Shown: positions 34,600 to 48,300 of the stretch, piece after piece
How positions within the stretch are numbered: the first letter of the stretch is position 1
Layout of the letters: the number at the start of each line of letters is the position of its first letter
DNA from: Haliotis asinina
Lineage: Eukaryota > Mollusca > Gastropoda > Lepetellida > Haliotidae
Direction: 5' to 3'
NCBI RefSeq assembly: GCF_037392515.1
Contig: NC_090288.1
Coordinates: 12,381,969-12,445,968 of the forward strand
Length of the DNA stretch: 64,000 nucleotides
The notes under the pieces: model-generated
What the model was told of the DNA's origin: nothing
Databases searched by the model: none
Seen by the model: only the letters and a program-made list of their open reading frames with translations
Program-made: the position numbers and the translations under genes

Positions 34600-34736
34600 G
34601 TGGTGTGCTAGCCCAGTGGTTAAAGCATTTGCTCGTCACACTGGGTTAGATACAGTGTGCAAAGCACATTCTGGTGTCCCCCCACTGTGACATCACTGTA
34701 ATTTTGCTAAAAGCGTCGTAAAACTAAACTCACTAA
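34600..34736 (+). mobile_element. SINE family B with internal deletion
   Basis: A box TAGCCCAGTGG is present; the region around the B box is partly deleted; tail to AAACTCACTAA. Confidence 0.85.
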
Positions 34737-35222
34737 TCTCAACTGAAAATCTACCCTTTGTGAAATAATTGCCATATTTATCTGCAGCATAATTATTCCA
34801 GGTCCTCATGATGTCTGTCTATCTGATACTTTCTCACCTGATCAGGTGTTTAGAGAATACCTGTAATGTCTGTTTTTGCGTTACCAACTTTCAGTTAACA
34901 ATTTGCCATTGCTCTAACTTGTTCAAATGCCTGTTACATTTTGTAACAGTTTATGTGATGCTATGATTAAAGTAATGCAAATATGGTGCATATTACATGT
35001 CTCATGTTTTCCTTTATTTTGACATGAAATACAAGACTGATTTTTTCTCTTTCCATACAATTAATATCACAACTGTTTAACGACCCGGTTGATGTGATAG
35101 ATGTTTTGCATTGATATCTTTCACAATTTTTCAAACTTTTCCAGTTTTAAGCTCACCTGAGCTTATTCCAGTGCACATTGTTTTCAGTTCACTCCATCCT
35201 TCTATGTATTATTTGATTTAGC

Positions 35223-35384
35223 CTTTTGCAGGGAAGCCTAATGGTTAAAGTGTTCACTTATCACAAGACAGAGATTTCATTCCCTGCATGGGTACAATGT
35301 GTGAAGCCCATTTCTGGTGTCCCCTGCTGTGATACTGATGGAATATTGCCAACAGCAGCATAGAACCATACTCTTTCGCACTCT
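35223..35384 (+). mobile_element. SINE family B
   Basis: A box AAGCCTAATGG is decayed; the body GGGTACAATGTGTGAAGCCC and a diverged tail are present. Confidence 0.85.
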
Positions 35385-35459
35385 CAAGACAAATTTGCTT
35401 TGATAATGATGTCTGAACTGAAATGCACCATGAGTCAAAGTCTACAGTGAATTCCTGTT

Positions 35460-36040
35460 AAGGTGGACCATCTTGTCATACTGATGCAGAGGCCAATGAG
35501 GCATGGCTGACATCCCTCCAATTATATGACAGTGTTCTCAACTTGAAAAAGTGAATAGTTCCCACTGATCCCTGAGTCAATGAAGTGCAGGTGATGTCAC
35601 TCCAAATATTTGAGGACATTCATTAGTGTTATCAGTGTCTACACTCACAGAACCCTAGTAAATGCAGACAGTCCCTCTGATTCATAAATCAATGAGGCGT
35701 GACTGATGTACTTTTGTCTGTGAGAACATTCCCAACTGTAATCCATGACCATACTGAACGCCAGTAAATGCAGACAGTCCCTCTGATTCAGAAATCAATG
35801 AAGCGTGACTGTTGTGTTGTCTTATGTGGACGTTCGTAACGGTAATCAATGACCATACTGAACCCCAGTAAAAGCGAATGGCCCCACTGATTCAGATATT
35901 ATTGAAGCATGACTGATATCCCCTCCATAAATATTCTCAACTGTACTCAGGGTCTCCAGTGGACCATTATAAATGCAGACAGACCCCTCTGGTTCAGAAA
36001 CCAGTGAAGCATGACTGATGGCCCTTCAATTATAAGACAT
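35460..36040. repeat. Minisatellite, ~110-120-bp unit, about five copies
   Basis: Units share CAGTAAATGCAGACAGTCCC, TCTGATTCAGAAATCAATGA and GCGTGACTGATG. It ends about 330 bp upstream of the putative CCM2 first exon. Confidence 0.85.
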
Positions 36041-36371
36041 TTCAGCATTCACCCAGTTAAGGCTGCACTGTAGTAGACTGAAACTTACAGCCACCCTTCA
36101 TGTTTTTCATCTCTTCAAACACATCAGATCCTACATAAAACACGGCAACCAACTTTCAGCCATAAACCCACTCCATTAGATCATAAAATGACTCAGAGCG
36201 GCAATATTGCTGTAGTGGGGTGTACTCCCTGCCTCCTCTAAACAAGGGTATTGAGTCGACACAATGGCATAACCCTGTTTCTGCGGGTACGTTCACTGAG
36301 CATGTCCTGGATATGTTCCACTTGACGTCCTCGGTCAACTTGCTCCACCCATCATAGCCTGGCAGTCACGA

Positions 36372-39300
36372 ATGTTGAATGGAAGGCAGAGAGCACAGGT
36401 GAGTTCTTTACAAAATGTATTATGTAATGTTTTTGTCCTGTTTGGGTGTGACATCTTACCAGTGTTTGAATTTGAGGAACACCCTCCCTATCTGATTTCA
36501 TATACAGTGTGTGTCGGTATGTTGAGGTGGTTGTTTCAGGTCGGGTAGAGTCTGAGGCAGCTCCAATACAGGTATATGTATGAAGTAGTAAATTGCAGGA
36601 GATGTGTGTTTAATTTCTGTTTAATTCTTTATTTACAGGATCACGGGGTCTCTTTATTAGCATTACCTTTCTGATTAGTTACTTATTTGTGGTGATAAAT
36701 ATTGATATATATTTTGATGGATAAAGAGTTGATTATAGTGTTGATATATGTGTGACACTGTTGGATAAAGAGTTGATTATAGTGTTGATATATGTGTGAC
36801 ACTGTTAGGTAAAATGTTGATTATATGTGTGACACTGTTGGATAAAGAGTTGATTGTATGTAACTACTGGATAAAGTGTTCATATTATGTGTGACTCTAC
36901 TGGATAAAGAACTGATATATGTGTGACACTGATGGATAAAGTGTTGTTATATGTGTGATACTACTGGATAAAGTGTTGATATATGTGGGATTTTGATGGA
37001 CAAAGCGTTGATTACATGTCACACTTTTGGATAAAGTGTTTGTTATGTGTGTGACACTTGATAAAATGTTGGTTGTATATGATACTGTTGGAAAAAAGTA
37101 TTGACTGCATGTGTGACACTTTTGGATAAAATGTTGGTTTTATGTGACATTGCTGGATATAGTATTGATATAGGCGTGACTCTGCTGGAGTGTGAGTGAG
37201 TGAGTTTAGTTTTACGCCGCACTCAGCAATATTACAGCTATATGGCGGCGGTCTGTAAATAATCGAGTCTGGACCAGACAATCCAGTGATCAACAACATG
37301 AGCATCGATCTGCGCAAGTGGGAACCGATGACATGTGTCAACCAAGTCAGCGAGTCTGACCACCCGATCCCGTTAGTCGCCTCTTACGACAAGCTGAGTC
37401 GCCTTTTATGGCAAGCATGGGTTGGTGAAGGCCTATTCTACCCCGGGACCTTCACGGGTCTACTCTGCTGGAAGACAAGTTGATTATATGTATGACAAAG
37501 TTGGATAAATTGTTGATATATGTGTGACACTGTTAGATAAAGTATTAATTTTAAGTGTGACACTGTTGGATAAAGTGTTGATATATGTGTGATTCTGTTG
37601 GATATAGTGTTGATTACATGGGTGACACTGTTAGGTAAAGTGTTGATTATATGGGTGACTCTGTTGGTTAAAGAGTTGACTGTATGTGTGACTCTACTGG
37701 ATAAAGTGTTGATTTATGTGTGATTCCATTGGATAAAGTGTTTGTTAAATGTATGGCCCTTTTGCATAAAGTGTTGATTATATGTATAGCCCAGATGAAT
37801 AAAGTACTGCTTACATGCATGGCCCTGAGGTTTGAAAAAAAAAAAGAAGTTTTGAGATAAATGGTATCTAATGCATACAAATCATGTAATCTAGCTGTTT
37901 CTTACTCAAAATCACACAGTTTTAGCATTAAATCCATCTATATTTTGTCTGTTCTCATGATGACTGGGATATAAACGACTAATGTAACAGACCTGTGTGA
38001 CATTATCCAGATGACTGCTTGCAACTCATATACAGTCTGATTCTCAACACCAACATTTCCCTCATACCTGCTGCTTATCAGAGCAAAGATGTGTAATGGA
38101 TGCCAGATAACAACAGAGAACAGTGTCATTATCAAGACTCTCAAAATGTAAACTCTTGGACTCAGACATGTTTATTCAATACTGCAGGTCATAACTCTTG
38201 ATATTTAGGTGTGCTGTACAGAAACACAAACTATCTTATCAATAAATTGCAATCAGGAAAGTAGTTCATCACAATCTGACCTTATGTCATCACGATGGAG
38301 TACCCTATCAGGGATCTGAATTTCAATCTGTGTTTGGGACCAGTTTTCACCTTAACTTCCATCTAAATCTATGAATACATGGACATGAATGTTTTGTTGG
38401 GTTTTTGAGATTTAATACTTGACAAAGTTCAAGTCCATGAGACTTTTCTTTTTGACCATAATTTTGCAGGGAGAAAAATTTGTCTTTTAGCAGAGACCGT
38501 ATGCTTTCAAGACTGAACCAGTTTTAACAGTTTACCTATGCTTTCTCAGGGCTCCAGTAGACAACTGACCCGAACTTGGAGCCCTTATGAAGGCATGGGT
38601 TCACAAGTGCTGAACAACCGTGACCTCAAACCTCCTGACTATTATGTGCCACCAAACAGTCTCATAGAAGAGAATATACAGAAGATTGTCAAGGTGAATC
38701 ATTTGGGAGTTTCAGAAATCACTTATTTGTTTCAGTTTCAGGCAAGATCAACTTATTTTGTGTTGTTTGCATACAAATAGACGTTAAATACAAAAACAAA
38801 ATAATTCTATAATGTTGCTCCAACAACCATAAAGAAATGAGGTTTTGTGCAGGAGTGAGGGCAGCTAGGTACTATTCTTATGCAACTGAGTATGGATGGT
38901 TGACAGTGAAGAAGACTTCTGTTGAAAATTTTAATTTTCTTTATATACCATGACAACCAACATACATGAATTATGGCAGAGATGTAATAGTATAATTAGA
39001 GTTATAACAACTATTACTGTAAGAAGTAGTCTGTTTGAATTCTTAACAGATACAGTTGAACCCCAAAGTCTCAAATTCAGTTGCGAGGAATTCTCAGTTG
39101 TGTCAGATTCATCTCTCAGCCCCTGCTGTCTTTTTATACATTATGTCTATCATTACTTTTATGTTAACTGATGTATCAAACATTCAGACAAGTCAAACAC
39201 TCAGTTTACAGTGCCTCAATACACTTTTTATTTTGTAAGCATGTAATGGTGTACTGTATGTGAATGACCAAACAAAGCTGTCTGCAGAAAGGGGTCAGCT

Positions 39301-42300
39301 CATTTAAAGATTACACTGTCATCGAACTCATTTTCTGATGGTTAGAAAATTTCCTTTTAGCACTTTTTGTGAATGAACAAAAACTAATGACTTTTGTCAG
39401 TGAAGATGTCAAATTTGCAATTACACATCACTAGCCCACTCAATATTAATGACAGGCCCAGGACCCAGGATGATCTCTAGACAAGTTTCTTTACCTTTTC
39501 AGCTCTAATTTTTTATTGCTCTCATACTCTCGAGCCAGGAATTGTACACAAGCTGTGCACATTTTCTAATACCAGTCATCAACAACTATCACCCAAGTAC
39601 TTCTCAAAACTATATTGTAGGGTCAAATATGAAACATCTGAAAAAATCCATCAGTTTTCTTTCTTATTTTTTTTTTTTTCATTTTATTTTTATGTTTCTG
39701 GACAAAGTACATTTGCTGATCAATTTTGACACTGTGCGTTTTCATGTTTACACAACCATGGAGAGAAAGGGTAGAGGAAAACACTAAAATATTAAAATAT
39801 AAGTCAATAAAAAATGTTAAAATTAAGAAACTAAATAAATATGGTAAAATAAAATGCAAAATATATATAGAGAGAAAGAAAGATCTTCCATAAGTTGTTA
39901 TTAAGAAGTACTTCATAGTAAGTCATTCGAAGTGCAATGAGATCATTATTCGCAAAAAGTATATTATCTTTTCCTATCATGAAAACAAAAATAATCAATA
40001 TAACCCTGTGTTGTAGTATGCGGGTCTAATTGATGGAGTGGCTGCTGACACAGACATCACAAACAGGACCGATGTCTTGCGAGTCATCGACAAGGGCAAG
40101 GTGATGCATCTTGCAGTTTGTTCTTTAATGTTAGGAGTCAGATAAAATCATCATCAGTTTCGGAAACTGTGGTAATCTAGATCATCCTCAATATCTCCCA
40201 GGTATGCCTTCCGATATGTCTTCTCTATACCCTGGATGCATCAATGGCTTGGCCCAATGATTTTATTACCTCCCTTTGCTGGCTTTTTATCCAATCAGGT
40301 GTCTACGCTGGGAAGCTGAGCGTACCAGTCACAACTCGTTATCACTTTTTAAGTTATCTAACCAGTAAAACTTGGCAACACAAATGATGCAGAGGTACTC
40401 TGAAAGAGGTAGAAGGAGTTCTTGCATTTCTAAAAGTTTCAGACCTGTCAATTTGTATGTCATCAAATTCCTCTCAAATCTGAGTCACACAAATCTTTGT
40501 GACTGCAAACACTATCTTTGTTGGCGCTGATAAGTTTGGTTGTAACAGCGACTAAGGGAGGTAATAAAACCATCAGGCCGAGCTGTAGATGCATCCAGAG
40601 TATAGTGAAGATCTATCAGAACGTCTATACCCAAGAGATATTGAGGATGCAGACCACAGTACAATGAGTGAGTTTAGTTTTATGATGTTTACCACATATA
40701 TTCTGGACATTCATAGTCTATTTTGGGTATATGTCTCAGGATCTGTATGATAGTTCTTAAAGGTTAACAGGTGCCATTAATGTTGTTTTGCACGTTAAAT
40801 CGATGTATTTATATCCTGATTATTTTAAACAATAAGTTTTATGAATACTATTTGCAATGATAACAAAAAGACAAAATTGCAGTCCTTCAAATTTGAATTC
40901 AAGTGCAAGGACAAGAGTGTGATATGTTTCTCAAATCTGTTATTACAGAAGCAAGGGTTGATTCCGTCAAAAGTTGGGTATGAACACGACGCCATCTTTA
41001 GCCTGAGTGTCAACAACATCAAGATCAGTAGATACAACCAGACAGAGGTGAGGCAGACATCCAGACTCACGTACTGCAATACAATGTCTGAAGTACATAG
41101 GGTTCAAATTATGATTGGTTTGTTTGTTGTTTAAAGGGCCACTGATGCAGAGCAATTTCCGTGGACTGGTGTAAACTTTTGTTATTGTTTTTCTCCCGTG
41201 AGTACCCGGATGATATCCCAGAATTCTTGACTGGTTTGTGACCTCTGCTGCGCAGTCCCTATGAACTATTGAGAGTTTAATTATAGACAGATCAACTAAG
41301 GTGAAGTCATTTTTACTTCATTACAAATGCATTATGAAAACAAATGAAACATTTTGATGGTTAATCATCTGCCAGTGGTAGAAATGGTAAAAAACTATTA
41401 GGATGGGAAAATAATGAAGCCAATGTACGTCTGTATTTTGTCTCATAACCCTAATTAGTTTATTGTCATATTTGTATGATTTTGAAAATTAATGAAAGAA
41501 CACACAGTCTGCTCATACTTATGGTAAATTTCTAACATAACAGCAACATTTATACATTGTATAGATTGCCAGTGTGGATCCTATTTCACACACATACACG
41601 ATTTAGTGTGTGTTTTCTGTCATATAGATTCTGCTGAATGCTACAACAAATAAATTAAAACAAAATGCAAATAATGAATGTAAAACAGACTTATTTTATA
41701 GCAACAATATCAGGCTACTATCTTGTTCAGGAATGTATCCATCAATATTCACATAAAAGAACGATATTCCATTCAACTGCAGCTGGTAAATAATCCTGCT
41801 CTGTGTCGTGTGTCTTAAAAACGGTCTAATTTGTGAAAGAGTAACACATCGTTTCACGTCTTTCACATTGGTGAAAACCTGATAAACCTCTCATTGGTCA
41901 CCCAAGATAGCACACAAGGCAACTAATTGTATGATGTCCGCCATTCTAAGTAATTTAGTTTACCAATAATGAGCAATCAATCATTCAATGCAAGGGTGGT
42001 TAATTCTTTGAAGGGAGGATGTTGTGTTTTTTTACACTCGCACTTTATGACAGGGTGTAGTCAGCATATAGATTAGTACATCTACACATACTGCCTTTTG
42101 ACAAATCCGCTGTAGAAGATAAAAGTAACTAATCAATCAGGGTGTTATCGGTTAATTATTTGATCGATGTTTGTTTTTGTAACTCAGCTGATAAACAGTC
42201 TTGCATCACTTACATGCACATATTACATAACATACAATACATTTGCCATTACAGACCTTAATTTATAATGTTGAGTATTTACTCCAGACAGGAGAAATGC

Positions 42301-45300
42301 CAAATGGGAACCTTTGTTGAGTAACCTGAGTGGTGTTACTACTAATTATACCTGTTATAAATTCATTAACTGACCATCCAGAGAATGACGACAAATAACA
42401 CGTGTAGGTTTACACCATCAAACGCGAGTTACAGCAAGGAAGATGTAATCTCTGTGTCGCATGCAGCCTGAAAACACTTATGGGCCAATACTGTTTTGAG
42501 GATACTAACGGAACTTAGTTACATAAGGAATACATACAGGCATTTGCTGTGTACTTGGGTAAATAGGTGTAATAAGTTTGTTTTTTTACATAAGAAGATT
42601 TTCAAATTTCTCTACCAAAGGCAAAGTCATCGTTTTTAGTTTATGAATTCAAATAAATTATTTGTGTGTTTTTATTATCATAAATAATAAACCAGGGTAG
42701 CTACCATAGCTACCAAAATTTACGTATGATATTTGCTATCACAGCTGAACCAACACTCAAAACTACCTAAATATTAAGCTTTGCAGTCTTTCGGACTGAA
42801 ACAAGTGGCTTGCTACGTGCCTGTAGACATCATATTTAACAAGGAATGACATGGATATTTTTAAATAATGGCGTATGATGGGCATCCGGCCTCCTGACTG
42901 TTTAGGCGAAGAAATTCTGCCAGTCCCTTTGTGCGTCACGGTCGAGGGAGTGGGCGCTGACCAATTTGCAGTTTGGTTTTGTAATTAGACTGTTGGCGAG
43001 AAACATTATTTGCTCCGCATCAGTGCCCCTTTAATGCCACACTCAGCAATATTCCAGCTATGTGGTGTGGGTCTGTAAAACAAATCTGGACCAGACAATC
43101 CCGTGATCGACATAAGGATTGATTTAAACAATTGGGATATGATGTCATATATCGTCCAGGTCAGTAAGCCTGACCACCCGATCTCTCCAACCTATGAATA
43201 CACAATGCCATACAAAAATGGTCCATGTGTGCCACAAAAGGCCATTTTGCTAGTTGTTAGAGGCGACTAATGGGATCGGGTGGTCTTGGTTGACACATGC
43301 CATTGGTTCCCAGTCACGCAGATGGATGCTCATGCTGTTGTTCACTGGTTTGTCTGGTCCAGACTCTGGTTATACAGATGGAATATTGTGTAAAACCAAA
43401 CTGACTCACTCACTCAAAATGGTCAAATATAATGTATTTTATTTTAGTACTTTTTGTGTTGAGCCCCTATCTTCTGAGATTTGAGTGAGGCACGTAATTG
43501 CCAGAAGTCCTTCAATGAGAAAATGAAATAACACAGTTCATCTCTAATTTCCATTATGTACATGCATGCTTCTCAAAAAAGACATATTTTTCATGAAAAT
43601 GTCAAATCCAACCAGTTTTACTGTTCATTTCAGGCCTCATCAAAACCAATTGCTTTAGAAAGACTATCTACATACTCTCGTTTTCTGTGTCATAGCATTT
43701 CAAATGAATAAAGACTGAATCTTCAGGGATTATCAGGAACTCAGTTCTCAGGAACTGCACATTGAAACATGTGACTCAGATTTGCTACAAATTAACATAT
43801 CATGAATGAAAGCTGATTGCAATAGGTATTAGTCATTTGCGGCACCAGTATGTGGCAAGATGGCCACCTGTTTCCTCTTGTCAGGGGAGATGGGGTAGCT
43901 TGATGGTTAAAGGCAAAGTGTTCACTCTCCATAATGAAGAAACTGGTCCAAAACCCCACATGGGTACAATGTGTGAAGCCCATTTCTGGTGTTGAACCCC
44001 ACAGTGATATTGCTGGAATATTGCTAAAAGAGGTGTAAAACCACACTAACTCTTCTTATCAGACGTTCTCTCTTTTGTTATGTTTCAGGATGCTACAGTT
44101 TCAGTTCAAACCTCAGACATGTGTCCACACTTGCTGAGCTAAAAATATGGAGTTCTCTCCCCTTTTATGTTCCAGGATGTTATACTTTGAATACAAATGC
44201 TGCAGTTTTCCTGGTATACAAAACACCAAAATGCAGAACTCTTGTCAGCTGTGTCTATTGGAACTATAGGCGATATTTTAAAGAGTTCTCTCTCTTGCTT
44301 TGTTCTAGGATCTGTTGCTACGGGTACCCATGCATGAGATCGCTGCAGTATGTTATGTAAAGGACGATGACCAGCATATTCTAGCTCTCAAACATGGTGG
44401 GTTGTGAAACCAGAGAATTCAGCTGTGATTAATATGCATAAAGCAGAACTATGCGCTCTGATTGGTCAGTGTTGCCAGTTGGTATACACAGAGACAATGG
44501 TGTAGTACAACCAGGATATTCAGTTTGGAACTGTCATCCCTAACAATCTATGTTTTTTACATGAAACAACTTGACGCATGAGTGAGTGAGTTTAGTTTTA
44601 AGCCACTTTTTGCTATGTTTCAGCAATATCATGGCAGGGGACATCGGAAATGTACTTCACACATTGTACTGATGTTGGTAATCGAACCGGGTCTTACGCA
44701 GGACAAGCAAACACTTTAACCACTAGACTACCCATAATCTTTAACCTTGAAGCATTTGTATTTTTAATTTTCAAGGAACCCTTGAAGACTGCAGTTTGTC
44801 TGTCCTGTACTGTAAATCAAAGGTAACAAGATTCTGAATCATCAACCATTTCCCCCAACTGGAAATCCAGATTTTGACAGAGACAAGCATGGTGTTTTGT
44901 TGGTCTCACTATTTCTTTTAAGGACAATTCATGCATATTTATTAATCAAGCACCTGTTGAGGTTCACTCTGATCGTGTGACAGTGGTTGAAATCACTTTA
45001 GCTTTCAACAGGTTTTAACAGGATTAATGTTTTCAACTGTGTTATTTATGAGTCAACATGGAGAATGTATCTTGAAATTGTGAAATAAAAAAATTCCATT
45101 TGGGAATGTTTCCAGAGTCAAACATATGCAAAGATGTTTGTGGCAATGGTGTAATACTTGTTGTCTGCTTTTGGATAAAATTCAAGGTTAATCACCCGTG
45201 ATAAACTTATGTTGATATAACATTTTTAAGTTTCATTTAAAAGCTTTGCTATGATGAAGAGAAACCAATTTTATACATGGACAACTTCATTGCAAACTAT

Positions 45301-48300
45301 TTGGCATTTAGATGTAGATGCTTGATAACAATGTTGGCATCTACACCAAAATGTTTCAGCTTTTTTTTGTAATGAAAAAGTGGTCAATGTATAATAGTTA
45401 TTCCTCTTTATGGTGATTTTCCAAGGACCTTGTTCAATATCTTTTTCTGATTGGTCCCTACAGCAAGCAGCAGAGGAACTATGCGCTCTGATTGGTCAGT
45501 GTTTCCAGTTGGTTTACACAGAGGCAACAATGCATCTCTTTGCTCCTCACATTCCCGAAATCTCAGCCAGCACATCTCACAGTGGATCTTCTGATGGTAG
45601 GTGGATTTGACAATTTTGTATTCTTAAGGGAGAATGACAATTTGTTTTTATTAATGAGTTTAGTTTTATGTCACTTTTAGTAATGTAAAATATAGCAATG
45701 TCACTGGAGGGGACACTAGAAATGAGTTTCACACATTGTGCCCTTGTCAGGGCAATAAAAATGAACCCCCGTTTGGGGGTTGATGAGTGAATGTGTTAAC
45801 TACTGTAAATCATTGAATTAATGCGAGCATTTTATTAATGTGAAAAATGCATCTGCACACTTGTCGCATTATTAAAATGATGCATTTCACTCTGACCAAG
45901 TCTGCTTTTGAGAACTTAATAAACATCAGAAATACGAAAATCTCTTCTTGTCTTTATTGTCTTGAGGTTAGCATTCATCAAAACAATACAGAATAAAACA
46001 AGAATTTAGACATCTCGCATAGACATCTAGGCTATCCCACCACAAGTGATTTTATCAAATAATGTCATATTCTTGTTATCAGACACTTGAAATTGTATTG
46101 TTGTAGTGTAGAGCTAAGTGTTCTTGTATTCACAGCTACCAGCCTTGAATATTCATTATGTAGGCTGTCATCATTTCTGGTGTCCTTTGCCGTGATACTG
46201 CTGAAATATTGCTAGAAGCAACGTAAAACACACTCATTCACTCACTCACTCACTCATTATAGAGGAATGATGTGCAGAACTATGTCACTCATGCATGACT
46301 GCACACTCTGTGGATAACAAATTTCTTGCAATGAAATATGAATGAATGAATGAATGAATGAATTAGAGCTTCTTTATCTTAAAGAGCAAATAAGTGGGTA
46401 GGAAGTTGAGTAGGTTAGGTAGATTAAAGGTAGATTGGGAGGCTGGGAGGCAGGAAGGGTGTTGTATAAAATTAAACTCACTCAGTCTTCCCCCTCCCAG
46501 AGTCCTTGTCCTCACAGGGACTTGTATCGCTTACAGACGGCATTCGAAAGACATATAGGTGTAGAGACTCCTTTTATATAGTACTAGGGTAGGGTCTATA
46601 CACCTATATGTCTACCGAATGCCGTCTGTAAGCGATACAAGTCCCTGTGCTTGTCCTTACTTCTAATTGCTTCCCCTGACTCCTGAGGTCAGGAGGTACA
46701 GTAGCAAGAGTGAGTGAGTTGGGTTTTACCCTCCCTTGAGCAATATTTCAGTTTTATCTCATGCAAGGGACACCAGGAATCAGCTTGACACATTGTATGC
46801 ATGTGGGGAATTGAACCCAGGCCTTTGGCATGACTAGCAAATACTTTAACCAGTGGACTAACCTACAGTTGCAAGAACTCTTCCTAAAACTGTACAGATA
46901 TTATGCTACTTGTACATTAATCAGTTACATAAAATATTCATCTCAGTTTTGTATTAAGTTTCAGAGTCAACAACTGTGATTCCCATGCTTCCGGGGCGTC
47001 CATCATTGTAAGTTTAATGCTTGTCCAGTCGACCTGTAAAGATCCATGATAGAATTGGTCTTTACCAAGCAATGTTCGTAGTACAAGACAACCAGTGAGA
47101 TAGTAAGAGTGAGGTGTTAAAGAACAAACAAACAAATTATACCCAAACATCAATACCAGACAGGCAGTCCCTGTTTAATAAATTTCACACATGCCTGATC
47201 TTAAACAAGGACCTCCATGGAGATGTGGGTTAGAATTTATCTTAGTAACCCATGCTCGTCATAAAAGGCAACTAATGGGCACTGGATGGTCAGACTAGCT
47301 GACCTTGTTGACACATGTCATCGTATCCAAATTCATGCTGTTCAACACTGGTTTATCACACATATGTGGCTATAATTGCAAAAATATAATCTTTGGGGAT
47401 GTTTCAAAAGCACTGCGGTTTTGATGAGATTGCAAAACTGCACATTTGGCACACTTAAGCAAAGTAAGAGAAGGTCAGTCTATATGCAAACTTGTTTGTT
47501 TACTCTGCATCATGTTTTCAACATTGGAACTCAGTTTGTAATAGAAAATTTTGTCTCAATAAATATTTTACAATTTATGTTTTATCCAGTGCCCAGTGAA
47601 GTCATGAAGTGGGTGTTTATTTATGGCAAGTCTGTAAAATTTGAAAAAATGTATCTAACATTTAAAGTTCATACTTGTGATAACATAAATAAAATTCAAA
47701 ATGGGGTTGAGTTGATGTAAAATCCAGCATAGGAAAATGGGTACCTGGTAAGATGAAATGAATATTCCCAAGGGAATTGAGAATGAAAACATCATCACCA
47801 TCATCTAATCATCATTGTACATATGTTTCAGCCTGACATCATCAAACTTTGATCTCCCGATCGTCACCAACTCCATCCCGCATCCCAGTAGATCAGATCC
47901 CAGTGAGAAGAGCATGAAGGGGAGTGAGATCAGTGTCCCTGCTGACCTCGTCAAAGATTACATGTTTAAAGTTAGTGTGTTATCATCAATATTATACCCA
48001 ATACAGTGCTTAGAGGTAGACCTCAGGGTGCCTGAAACAACTAAACAGTACTTGATTAATATTTAAAGAACTTTGCCATCCTGTACAGTTCTAGAGCGCC
48101 AGTTCTAGATCTCTTCCTGTTGTTCTTGAAATTACAAATTACTAGTTTGTACATTCACAATTATATTGAAAATCTGTGCAGTTACTACCCATGAAGATCC
48201 GGGTTAGAATTGGTCTTCAGCAACCCATGCCTGTTAGAGGTGACTAATGGGATTGGATGGTCAGACTCGCTGACTTGGTTGACACATGTCATCGTACCCC

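Larger units (their letters stand above)
26557..36371. other. Intergenic region between CRBN and CCM2
   Basis: No host coding exon was recognised in 9.8 kb. The first part must be CRBN 3' UTR; candidate poly(A) signals are weak until AATAAA at 28362. The region contains the listed SINEs, MITEs, a decayed Tc1 copy and minisatellites. 30300-32200 and 33200-34250 show nothing recognisable. Confidence 0.55.

Noticed and set aside
39623-39916. 97-aa minus-strand frame
   Set aside because: Very AT-rich (Phe/Ile/Leu/Lys) and intronic in CCM2; no motif.
45596-45600. CCM2 exon 7 donor at GATG/GTAGGT
   Set aside because: It gives phase 1 and an immediate stop in exon 8; GTAG/GTGGAT four bases later keeps the frame.
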